Assembly (NCBI GenBank): GCA_002451015.1
Contig: DKBB01000156.1
Location: 1 to 5,634, forward strand
Direction of reading: 5' to 3'
Origin: Acidobacteria bacterium UBA6911
Lineage (GTDB): Bacteria; Acidobacteriota; UBA6911
DNA: 5,634 bases
The notes beneath the pieces are model-generated. The model ran no database searches and was not told the DNA's origin. It was given only the letters and a program-made list of their open reading frames with translations. Made by a program: the position numbers and the translations under genes. Of the stretch, positions 1-5,634 are shown piece after piece. Each line of letters starts with the position of its first letter. Position 1 is the first letter of the stretch.

Positions 1-788
1 TCTCCGCTGACACCCTCGGCGGTGTTTTTCACGAAGTCACCGAAGAATCCAACAGGAAAGCCGTCCACGTCGAAATTGAACTCCGCAAAGATCTCCACCA
101 GGTTGTAGTCGTAAATGTAGTTGCCGTTTTCGTCTACGGTATTCCCAAAGGAGTCTTCCGGATCATAAACGGGAGCATATCCCTGAATATTCAAGTAATC
201 GAAGTAAGAAATTCCAACAGTAAGAGGAGAAATTTGCAACCCGGCCTGGCCGCCGAATAACATTGTATCGGGATCCGATCTTCTTTCCGTTACCCAGAAA
301 CCGCCGACATTGGCGAAGAACTCCACTTGATCGTTCGATGCGGCATACTTGATCACCCCGCCTTCAGGATTCAGATCCCCGTCCCAGATCATCTCGGCGC
401 TTCCCGGTCTGTAGTAAGGATTCTTTATCTTCCCGACAATGAGATTGATCCCGGGTAAATTCTCGGAATACATATCTGCATAAGCGAGATCCAGTCGAAT
501 GTCTTTGGTTGAAAATCCGTCCGTGAGAGTCTGGTTGGTCGAAATCGGATCAGTGGATCCGCTCGCGAGCTGGAATCCAAATTTGAGAAAATCGGTAGGA
601 TCGGCTTCGATACCGAATCTCGCCCGGATGCGTTGCCGGTTGCCGGCAGCACTGTCCTCTACCCAGATGGTGTCGTTGCGGAACCTCAGATCTCCTTTAA
701 GCGTAACCTTATCGGTCCAGTCTGCAGCGCTTAAGATACCCGGCAATAACATGATTCCCAGGACTACTCCAATGACATTCCTCTTCAT
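1..788 (-). CDS. Putative outer-membrane porin (Porin_5-like), C-terminus missing
   Basis: Seen: an open frame reads from an ATG at 788-786 to the window edge, giving 262 complete codons without a stop. The start is fixed by a strong Shine-Dalgarno AAGGAGG at 802-796, 7 bases upstream. Residues 1-22 form a signal peptide: Lys2-Arg3, a hydrophobic core, then LSAA with cleavage near Ala21/Ala22. Mature sequence begins with an amphipathic strand (VTLKGDLRFR, 28-37). It is followed by RQRIRARFG (51-59), an STNQTLTDGFSTKDI segment (83-97), GKIKNPYYRPG (119-129) and IWDGDLNPEGG (134-144), with alternating aromatic and polar residues beyond. Known: this order of motifs is typical of the 'putative porin' (Porin_5) family, outer-membrane beta-barrels thought to pass small solutes. 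Inferred: it is a diffusion porin; the substrate cannot be read from the sequence. It is transcribed away from the alginate-export-type barrel gene at 1111. The C-terminal strands and the terminal aromatic residue lie outside the window. Confidence 0.85.
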   Translation of the reverse strand, partial: MKRNVIGVVLGIMLLPGILSAADWTDKVTLKGDLRFRNDTIWVEDSAAGNRQRIRARFGIEADPTDFLKFGFQLASGSTDPISTNQTLTDGFSTKDIRLDLAYADMYSENLPGINLIVGKIKNPYYRPGSAEMIWDGDLNPEGGVIKYAASNDQVEFFANVGGFWVTERRSDPDTMLFGGQAGLQISPLTVGISYFDYLNIQGYAPVYDPEDSFGNTVDENGNYIYDYNLVEIFAEFNFDVDGFPVGFFGDFVKNTAEGVSG

Positions 789-897
789 TAACAATCCTCC
801 TTAATAGGTTTTACCGAGCGCCAATCACACTCCTCGATACTAGTAACAGGCAGGTATAAATCAGGACCCATTTCAAACAGCATTTTCTGACCTCGCG

Positions 898-906
898 TTT
901 ATATCA
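898..906 (-). promoter_or_regulatory. Candidate extended -10 promoter for the porin gene
   Basis: Read on the minus strand, the bases are TGATATAAA. This is an extended -10 element (TG, one base, then a hexamer matching TATAAT at five of six positions). The upstream -35 region is poor (TTGGTT at 19 bases), which extended -10 promoters tolerate. Transcription would start near 891 and give a leader of about 100 bases before the porin ATG. This is inferred from motif matching alone. Confidence 0.3.
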
Positions 907-1029
907 GAAATCCTCGCCGCGAAACCAAGCGTGAACTGCGAGCTTTCAAGCGCCAAAGGTACAGTGGATTTATTAAGATAAAATTAAGCCACAATAAATA
1001 TTTGGATAATTATAGCAACGGCTGGAAAT

Positions 1030-1060
1030 CCACCCATAGGAAACGACCGTTTCCGTGTGG
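1030..1060. promoter_or_regulatory. Operator-like inverted repeat upstream of the alginate-export-type gene
   Basis: GGAAACG at 1039-1045 and CGTTTCC at 1048-1054 are exact reverse complements separated by only two bases. A second, outer pair, CCAC at 1030-1033 and GTGG at 1057-1060, is also complementary. The site ends about 50 bases before the ATG at 1111. It is too compact for a terminator and has no T-run. The form, a 16-bp dyad with AACG/CGTT half-sites, suits a dimeric repressor such as a LacI- or TetR-family protein. The binding protein is not identified. Confidence 0.4.
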
Positions 1061-1110
1061 TACTCTATGTCACCTTTCGAACAAATATAGGCATAAGAGG
1101 AAATACCTAG

Positions 1111-2442
1111 ATGTCATTGAAGGAAAATAAAACGGCTTACCCGCTGTTGTACCTAGTTTTTATTTTTTTTCTTGCCGTTCCCGCCATTTCTCAGCAATCG
1201 GAAAATACGAAAACACCGTCATGGCTTCTTCTGTCCCTTGAACAGCGGACACGTTTCGAATATCTCACAAATCCTTTCCGGATGAATACAACCGAAACTG
1301 AAAAGCATTTGCCACTTCGGACCCGGCTGCGGCTGGGATTAGGTGAACCGGACCGGCCGGTCCGGTTCGTCCTTGAACTGCAGGATTCACGCGTTTTAAT
1401 CGACAGGGAAATATTAAGTTTAGTTCCCGCTCACATAAATGAACTGGATTTCCTGCAGGCCCATCTGCAGTTCAATCTCGATCCGTTTCCGTCCAGGGGA
1501 CTCAGGAGTCAATTTGTTCTGGGACGGTTCACGATGGACCTGGGCAAGCGCCGGTTGACCGCACGCAACAGCATGCGCAATACCACCAATGCTTTCGACG
1601 GCATTTCATGGGCCCTGGCCGGAAATCCAACCTGGAGGATGCAAACCTTTTTTACCCGACCGGTCCTGATTAATCCGGAGAAGCTGGACTCAAGCTGGCC
1701 TGCATACTTCTGGGGAATATTCTTCGAAACCAAGCGTTTCCCTGAAATCAATACGGATCTCTATTATTTAGGCCTTTATAGCGAGGAACAGAATCCGGTG
1801 CGTCCACGATTTACAACCATAGGAGGCCGCTTCTACAAAACGTCGATGCCCGGAACGATCCACTATGAAGTGGAAACCGTATGGCAGTTCGGAAAGAGTG
1901 GAGATCAGGATCATTTCGCTTATTTTCAGCATGCGGAAATGGGCTACAGTTTCAAAAAAGCCTGGAATCCGGGGATTTCTCTTCAATACGACTACGCCAG
2001 TGGAGATAACGATCCGGAGGATAACCGATCCGGCCGTTTCTCAACGCTTTTCGGCGCCCGTCGTTTCGATTTCAATCCAACAGGCATTTACGGTCCTTTC
2101 TATCGTTCTAATATCAATACACCCGGAATCAGGATCGTTTTGAATCCGGTGAAGGAATTGCAGATCATGGCCGCTCACAGGGGATTCTGGCTGGCCAGCG
2201 CGAAGGATGCCTGGGTGGGATCCGGCTTCCAGGATTTAACAGGAAACTCCGGAAAAAGCTTAGGACAGAATTTTGAATTGCGGATCCTCTGGAAGACAAA
2301 CAGTAACCTTACGGTCGAATGCGGCTACGCCCGTTTCTTCAAGGGATCCTATCTGGATCGGGTACCGAGAGGTCCGGGTACAGAAGGTTCAAATTTCTTT
2401 TATATTTCCACGGAAGTAAGCGCCAGGCTGCTCCCCTATTAA
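1111..2442 (+). CDS. Alginate-export-family outer-membrane beta-barrel protein
   Basis: Seen: a 443-residue frame that starts at ATG 1111, preceded by AGAGGA about 8 bases upstream, and ends with TAA at 2440-2442. Residues 1-27 form a signal peptide: Lys4/Lys7, a long hydrophobic stretch, then PAIS with likely cleavage before Gln28. The mature protein has many short amphipathic strands separated by polar loops. It carries RNTTNAFDG (156-164), YDYASGDNDPEDN (293-305) and FSTLFGARR (310-318), then the NPTGIYGPF and RSNINTPG segments, and ends in a strand closing with Tyr443. Known: these are hallmarks of the alginate_exp family, monomeric barrels named after Pseudomonas AlgE. Most members outside pseudomonads are not in alginate operons and have unknown substrates. 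Inferred: a selective outer-membrane channel. No polysaccharide genes flank it, so a role in alginate export is unsupported. A 24-bp palindrome lies within codons 79-86. Confidence 0.85.
   Translation: MSLKENKTAYPLLYLVFIFFLAVPAISQQSENTKTPSWLLLSLEQRTRFEYLTNPFRMNTTETEKHLPLRTRLRLGLGEPDRPVRFVLELQDSRVLIDREILSLVPAHINELDFLQAHLQFNLDPFPSRGLRSQFVLGRFTMDLGKRRLTARNSMRNTTNAFDGISWALAGNPTWRMQTFFTRPVLINPEKLDSSWPAYFWGIFFETKRFPEINTDLYYLGLYSEEQNPVRPRFTTIGGRFYKTSMPGTIHYEVETVWQFGKSGDQDHFAYFQHAEMGYSFKKAWNPGISLQYDYASGDNDPEDNRSGRFSTLFGARRFDFNPTGIYGPFYRSNINTPGIRIVLNPVKELQIMAAHRGFWLASAKDAWVGSGFQDLTGNSGKSLGQNFELRILWKTNSNLTVECGYARFFKGSYLDRVPRGPGTEGSNFFYISTEVSARLLPY
1345..1368. repeat. 24-bp perfect palindrome inside the alginate-export-type gene
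   Basis: The 24 bases read identically on both strands, with the centre between 1356 and 1357. They are built from repeated CCGG units: four CCGG occurrences, with the outermost flanked by GAA and TTC. The block coincides exactly with eight codons, Glu79 to Phe86 (EPDRPVRF). In RNA it could fold into a stem of about ten GC-rich pairs closed by a tight GGCC loop. No function is known to me. It may simply follow from codon choice for this peptide. Confidence 0.7.
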
Positions 2443-2454
2443 CCGAAGCCTTAT

Positions 2455-2494
2455 CCTGAATTAATCCCGACACAGGATTCGGTCGGGTCTCAGG
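2455..2494. terminator. Possible bidirectional terminator hairpin between convergent genes
   Basis: In the 73-base gap between the 3' ends of the barrel gene and phoB, CCCGAC (2466-2471) pairs with GTCGGG (2482-2487) around a 10-base loop. An outer pair, CCTGA (2455-2459) with TCAGG (2490-2494), encloses it. A competing fold pairs ATCCTG (2453-2458) with CAGGAT (2473-2478). The position between convergent genes favours a terminator. However, neither strand has a T-tract after the stem, so intrinsic termination would be weak and Rho-dependent ends are equally possible. Confidence 0.35.
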
Positions 2495-2515
2495 TTACCT
2501 CAATCTACAGGCAGC

Positions 2516-3220
2516 CTATTCCATTGTGCTGTCCTCGCGAAATTTGTAACCGAATCCCCGGATGGTTTCAATCCATTGGCCGCATATCCCAAGTTTTCTT
2601 CTCAATGACATAATGTGGACGTCTATGGTTCGATCCAGAACGGCCACATCTCTCCCCAGGACATTTTCGATAATGGCGTTGCGCGAAAATACATGTCCGG
2701 GGTGCGATGCCATAAACTGCAGCAGGCGATATTCCGTCGCCGTGAGTTCTACAGCCGAACCCTGACAGGAAACCTCATGGCTGTTTAAATCGATGGAAAT
2801 TTCTCCGCGCCGGATAAGGCTCCTATTCTGCCGAAATCCTCTGGTACGCCGTAGTAGTGCCTTGATGCGGGCCGTCAGTTCCCGCGGGCTGAAAGGCTTG
2901 GTAATGTAATCGTCCGCCCCGAGTTCCAAACCGACGATCCGGTCGGATTCCGAACCTTTCGCCGTTAACATTATTAAAGGGATATGGGATGTTTCGCTCC
3001 CGGCCCGTAATGCCCGACAAACTTCCAGTCCGTCAATACCCGGAAGCATCAAGTCGATAATGACTACATCCGGTTTATTTCGTTTAGCCTGCACTAATCC
3101 CGATTCGCCGTCACTGGCGCCTGCTACTTCAAATCCCTCTTTATTCAGATTATATCGGACTAATTCTATCAGGTCCTCTTCATCGTCTATTACCAGAATC
3201 ATTCCCTTCGACATACGCAT
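2516..3220 (-). CDS. phoB: Phosphate-regulon response regulator, PhoB/OmpR family
   Basis: Seen: 234 residues, from ATG 3220 to TAG 2518-2516. An N-terminal receiver domain (about 7-122) has the acidic pair Asp12/Asp13, the phosphoacceptor Asp56 in IIDLMLPG, Thr86, Tyr105 and Lys108 in the KPF motif. A C-terminal winged helix (about 136-229) follows, with LTATEYRLL (159-167), a recognition-helix region DRTIDVHIMSLRRKL (196-210) and a wing ending ETIRGFGYKF. Known: phosphorylated PhoB dimers bind Pho boxes and activate phosphate-scavenging genes, usually under the kinase PhoR. Context: it lies 14 bases after phoU, which supports PhoB over other OmpR-type regulators. The start is uncertain. Met1, Met3 and Met7 are all in frame and no good Shine-Dalgarno precedes any of them; Met3 (MSKGMILVIDDE) fits family length well. 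Translation may be coupled to phoU. No kinase gene is visible here. Confidence 0.88.
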   Translation of the reverse strand: MRMSKGMILVIDDEEDLIELVRYNLNKEGFEVAGASDGESGLVQAKRNKPDVVIIDLMLPGIDGLEVCRALRAGSETSHIPLIMLTAKGSESDRIVGLELGADDYITKPFSPRELTARIKALLRRTRGFRQNRSLIRRGEISIDLNSHEVSCQGSAVELTATEYRLLQFMASHPGHVFSRNAIIENVLGRDVAVLDRTIDVHIMSLRRKLGICGQWIETIRGFGYKFREDSTME

Positions 3221-3234
3221 CGAGCCACTGAGTT

Positions 3235-3909
3235 TTATTGAACGCTTCTTGATTTGCTTTCATGCTGATGGCGCACTTCTCTTCCCTCCACCAGGTAGAT
3301 AACCTCTTCCGCAATATTGGTTGCATGGTCCCCGACCCGCTCCAGATGACGCGAAATCAGTATCAATGCGAGCCCGCGTTCGATGGTCCCGGGATCCGCC
3401 ATCATATAGGTCAAAAGAACACGAAAGATCTTGTCCCTGTAGGCATCCACTTTCTTCTCTTCCTCCAGAACAAGGTTCGCCATAGAGCAATCCCTGTTAA
3501 CAAGAGCTTCAAGGCTGTTTCGAACCATTCTTTCTGCAATCTCCCCCATCATGGGAAGGTCGACCAGTGGCCGGAGTGACGGCGACTTCAATATGGGAGG
3601 AGCTTTCTGGATGATATTGATCGCCTGATCGCCGATTCTCTCCAGTTCGGTCGCAATGCGTGAGGCCATGAAAAGAAAACGGACATCCGCACCTACGGGC
3701 TGTTGCAGCGCGGTCAGTTTGACGGCGCTGTCGTCAATTTCAATCTGCAGTTCATTGACCTCTTTCTCCTTAGCAACCACTTCTGCGCCGAGTTCTTCAT
3801 CACGTTCAATGAGAACCCTCAATGCCGTCTGGATCATCGACTCCGCTAACCGACCCATTAAAAGCAGCCTTTGCAGCAATTCCTGGATTTTTTCGTCAAA
3901 GTTGCGCAT
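3235..3909 (-). CDS. phoU: Phosphate-specific transport system accessory protein PhoU
   Basis: Seen: 224 residues, all helical in character, from ATG 3909 to TAA 3237-3235, close to the usual PhoU length of about 220-240. A G-rich Shine-Dalgarno (GGGGGGA at 3923-3917) lies upstream. The two tandem PhoU repeats are clear. The first has ELERIGDQAINI (88-99) and the second HLERVGDHATNIAEEV (188-203), each holding the E-x-x-R-x-x-D signature whose acidic residues bind metal clusters in known structures. Known: PhoU is a peripheral cytoplasmic protein that links the PstSCAB phosphate transporter to the PhoR kinase and keeps the Pho response off when phosphate is plentiful. Context: it is the first gene of a phoU-phoB operon, but no pst gene precedes it; the divergent groES operon does. 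Its leader contains a hairpin (3932-3955). Confidence 0.93.
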   Translation of the reverse strand: MRNFDEKIQELLQRLLLMGRLAESMIQTALRVLIERDEELGAEVVAKEKEVNELQIEIDDSAVKLTALQQPVGADVRFLFMASRIATELERIGDQAINIIQKAPPILKSPSLRPLVDLPMMGEIAERMVRNSLEALVNRDCSMANLVLEEEKKVDAYRDKIFRVLLTYMMADPGTIERGLALILISRHLERVGDHATNIAEEVIYLVEGREVRHQHESKSRSVQ

Positions 3910-3931
3910 TTTTCAATCCCCCCAGACGTGT

Positions 3932-3955
3932 ATCGAATCCCTTCCGGGACTCAAC
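3932..3955 (-). promoter_or_regulatory. Hairpin in the phoU leader with a GGAA tetraloop
   Basis: In the minus-strand transcript, GUUGAGUCCC (3955-3946) pairs with GGGAUUCGAU (3941-3932) around the loop GGAA, a GNRA-type tetraloop. Ten consecutive pairs form, three of them G-U wobbles. The wobbles would be A-C mismatches in RNA from the opposite strand, so the fold favours the phoU direction. The stem ends about 9 bases before the G-rich Shine-Dalgarno. It could affect mRNA stability or translation. No T-run follows, so it is not an intrinsic terminator. Confidence 0.4.
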
Positions 3956-3983
3956 TATAGTATCAGGATTAAACCACTGCAAA

Positions 3984-4012
3984 CGTATAGTTTGTAGAAT
4001 TGAGCATACCAA
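3984..4012 (-). promoter_or_regulatory. Candidate sigma-70 promoter for phoU-phoB
   Basis: On the minus strand, TTGGTA (4012-4007) and TATACG (3989-3984) are separated by 17 bases, each matching the consensus at four of six positions. Transcription would begin near 3977, about 70 bases before phoU. A rival is a perfect TATAAT at 4037-4032, but its best -35 partner (TTTATG, 17 bases away) is weak, as would be expected if an activator such as PhoB were needed. The sequence alone does not decide between them. Confidence 0.3.
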
Positions 4013-4124
4013 ATTCATAGTATTGGAATCGATTATATCCTTTTTTACCCACCTCATAAAACCCGAGGAATATCGAAAATCAGGCACGTCCATGTTGCCT
4101 CACGAAAGAATGTTTACCATATGC

Positions 4125-4160
4125 CTGTGAAATAGTTGCAAGGGATTTGCAAAGATTGCA
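4125..4160. repeat. Short 11-bp-phased direct repeats between phoU and groES
   Basis: CTGTGAA (4125-4131), TTGCAAG (4136-4142) and TTGCAAA (4147-4153) begin exactly 11 bases apart. A further TTGCA lies at 4156-4160, out of phase by two bases. An 11-base period of seven-base units separated by four bases is the layout of PhoB-binding Pho boxes, although the units here match the E. coli CTGTCAT consensus poorly. They could be sites for this organism's own PhoB, for another regulator, or chance. Confidence 0.25.
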
Positions 4161-4229
4161 TTAAGGCCATAAAGCATTTCATTTATTAAATTTACGGGGA
4201 AAACTTGTTTATATCTTAATTTTTCGCTG

Positions 4230-4259
4230 TTGAAAAAATCTTGAAAATAATTTTATAAA
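4230..4259 (+). promoter_or_regulatory. Possible second, upstream promoter for groES
   Basis: TTGAAA (4230-4235) and TATAAA (4254-4259) are 18 bases apart, each one base off the sigma-70 consensus. The site lies in an AT-rich tract where such matches arise easily, and the promoter at 4276 is better. The CTTGAAA at 4240 resembles a sigma-32 -35 box, but no CCCCAT-type -10 follows at the required distance. Confidence 0.25.
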
Positions 4260-4275
4260 GTTTTTCCGCCTGAAG

Positions 4276-4303
4276 TTGACAACAAGAGAATTGCTCTTAT
4301 ACT
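4276..4303 (+). promoter_or_regulatory. Main sigma-70 promoter of the groES-groEL operon
   Basis: A perfect -35 box TTGACA (4276-4281) and a -10 box TATACT (4298-4303, five of six) are separated by 16 bases. Transcription should start near 4310, inside the CIRCE operator that follows immediately. This is the usual arrangement of HrcA-controlled heat-shock promoters, where the vegetative sigma factor drives expression and the repressor sets the level. The predicted leader is about 87 bases. Confidence 0.85.
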
Positions 4304-4304
4304 A

Positions 4305-4331
4305 CTAGCACTCGCCTCGGGTGAGTGCTAA
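4305..4331. promoter_or_regulatory. CIRCE operator (HrcA-binding site)
   Basis: CTAGCACTC (4305-4313), a 9-base spacer and GAGTGCTAA (4323-4331) match the CIRCE consensus TTAGCACTC-N9-GAGTGCTAA at every position except the first base. Eight of the nine base pairs of the dyad are intact. Known: HrcA, folded with help from GroEL, binds CIRCE and represses; heat stress occupies GroEL and frees the promoter. The site overlaps the predicted transcription start. hrcA itself is not in the window. Confidence 0.96.
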
Positions 4332-4396
4332 GCGATGCGAGTAAAAACCTGTGGAGTTGACCTTATAAGTTACCCATTTAAAAAAGGAGATCTTGT

Positions 4397-4684
4397 ATGA
4401 ACGTCAGACCTTTACACGATAGGGTTCTTGTAAAGCGTGTTGAAGAGAAAGAAACTGTAAAGGGCGGGATCATTATTCCGGATACCGCCAAGGAAAAACC
4501 GATGGAAGGCGAGGTCATCGCTGTCGGCTCTGGAAAAGTAATGGATGACGGCAAGCGCGCCGCAATGGATGTAAAAACCGGCGACCGCATCCTCTTCGGG
4601 AAATATTCCGGTACTGAAATCAAGATCGACGAACAGGATTACCTCATCATGAGAGAAGATGAAATCCTGGCAGTTCTTGGATAA
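4397..4684 (+). CDS. groES: Co-chaperonin GroES (Hsp10)
   Basis: Seen: 95 residues, full length for the family, from ATG 4397 (AAGGAG Shine-Dalgarno at 4384-4389, 7 bases upstream) to TAA 4682-4684. The N-terminal [13 protein letters not shown] strand, the flexible mobile loop (about 16-34) with its GGIIIP GroEL-contact tip at 23-28, the [10 protein letters not shown] strand (38-47), [16 protein letters not shown] and the C-terminal [11 protein letters not shown] are all present. Known: a heptameric lid that caps the GroEL cavity in an ATP-dependent cycle so that cytoplasmic client proteins can fold inside. Context: first gene of a groES-groEL operon, 42 bases before groEL, behind a sigma-70 promoter and a CIRCE operator, so expression is expected to rise when HrcA repression is lost under heat stress. 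Nothing is missing or unusual. Confidence 0.98.
   Translation: MNVRPLHDRVLVKRVEEKETVKGGIIIPDTAKEKPMEGEVIAVGSGKVMDDGKRAAMDVKTGDRILFGKYSGTEIKIDEQDYLIMREDEILAVLG

Positions 4685-5634
<950 letters not shown>

Larger units (their letters stand above)
789..1110. other. Divergent intergenic region between two outer-membrane barrel genes
   Basis: This 322-base stretch separates two start codons that point away from each other, so it must hold promoters for both. It contains no convincing ORF, tRNA or other RNA gene. The part at about 961-1015 is strongly AT-rich. It holds a GATAAT at 1005-1010 that resembles a -10 box for the plus-strand gene, but there is no good -35 partner, so I do not call a promoter there. 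Two better sites are listed separately: an extended -10 on the minus strand and an inverted repeat near the plus-strand gene. Confidence 0.6.
3910..4275. other. AT-rich divergent intergenic region between phoU and groES
   Basis: This stretch holds no convincing gene. Short frames here have no family resemblance, and those reaching left run over the phoU start. The phoU side (3910-4060) contains the leader hairpin and promoter candidates. The middle (4114-4160) has short repeated motifs at 11-base spacing. The groES side (4165-4260) is very AT-rich with A- and T-tracts, which could act as UP-like elements or bend the DNA upstream of the chaperonin promoter. Confidence 0.55.

Noticed and set aside
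499..804. 101-codon plus-strand frame within the partial porin gene
   Set aside because: It is antisense to a porin with a signal peptide, a strong Shine-Dalgarno and family motifs, and has no features of its own.
1111..2442. Assignment of the barrel gene as algE in an alginate biosynthesis cluster
   Set aside because: Family membership is clear, but no alginate or other polysaccharide gene is nearby, and most family members outside Pseudomonas have other or unknown roles.
3957..4023. ATAGTAT repeated at 3957-3963 and 4017-4023, exactly 60 bases apart
   Set aside because: The shared core is only seven bases in an AT-rich region, and the similarity fades in the flanks.
3896..4093. 65-codon minus-strand frame ending 14 bases inside phoU, with a GAGG a few bases before its ATG, as a possible leader peptide coupled to phoU
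   Set aside because: The peptide has no recognisable family, no signal or repeat, and the two phoU promoter candidates start inside it. Comparison with relatives would be needed to revive it.
4081..4127. CAGGCA (4081-4086) and TGCCTG (4122-4127) as an inverted repeat or attachment-site-like structure
   Set aside because: The arms are six bases with a long spacer. Such matches are common by chance, and no integrase or other mobile gene is nearby.
3822..4130. 102-codon plus-strand frame running from inside phoU into the intergenic region
   Set aside because: It lies antisense to the well-supported phoU start over its first part and has no ribosome-binding site or family resemblance.
4240..4266. 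CTTGAAA as the -35 box of a sigma-32 heat-shock promoter for groES
   Set aside because: No CCCCAT-type -10 sequence follows at 13-15 bases, and the sigma-70 promoter with CIRCE explains the regulation.

Overview
The window comes from the chromosome of a diderm (Gram-negative-type) bacterium. Two genes encode exported beta-barrel proteins of the outer membrane, and the rest are conserved housekeeping and regulatory genes. The GroES/GroEL sequence style and the pairing of a Porin_5-type porin with an alginate-export-type barrel would fit Acidobacteriota or a neighbouring lineage, or a deltaproteobacterial group. That placement is an impression from memory of the families, not a computed result. 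Coding regions are of moderate GC, while the gaps between genes are clearly AT-rich.

Layout. (1) 1-788, minus strand: N-terminal 262 codons of a putative porin, cut by the window edge. (2) 789-1110: a 322-base divergent intergenic region with an operator-like inverted repeat just upstream of the next gene. (3) 1111-2442, plus strand: a complete 443-residue alginate-export-family outer-membrane barrel. (4) 2443-2515: a short convergent gap with a compound hairpin. (5) 3909-2516, minus strand: a phoU-phoB operon, made of the phosphate-signalling modulator PhoU and a PhoB/OmpR-type response regulator separated by 14 bases. (6) 3910-4396: a 487-base AT-rich divergent control region. It holds a leader hairpin and promoter candidates for phoU, and a strong sigma-70 promoter with a CIRCE operator for the chaperonin operon. 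(7) 4397-5634, plus strand: complete groES and the first 302 codons of groEL.

How the parts work together. groES-groEL is a standard HrcA/CIRCE-controlled chaperonin operon. phoU-phoB is the signal-processing half of a phosphate-starvation response. The transporter genes (pstSCAB) and the histidine kinase (phoR) are not in the window and cannot lie directly upstream of phoU, where groES sits. The two outer-membrane barrel genes are divergently transcribed from one intergenic region and may share a regulator of solute uptake.

I see no mobile element, CRISPR array, RNA gene or clearly new system. The points worth a second look are small: a 24-bp perfect palindrome inside the barrel gene, a 16-bp operator-like inverted repeat upstream of it, a strand-specific hairpin in the phoU leader, and an 11-bp-phased repeat between phoU and groES.
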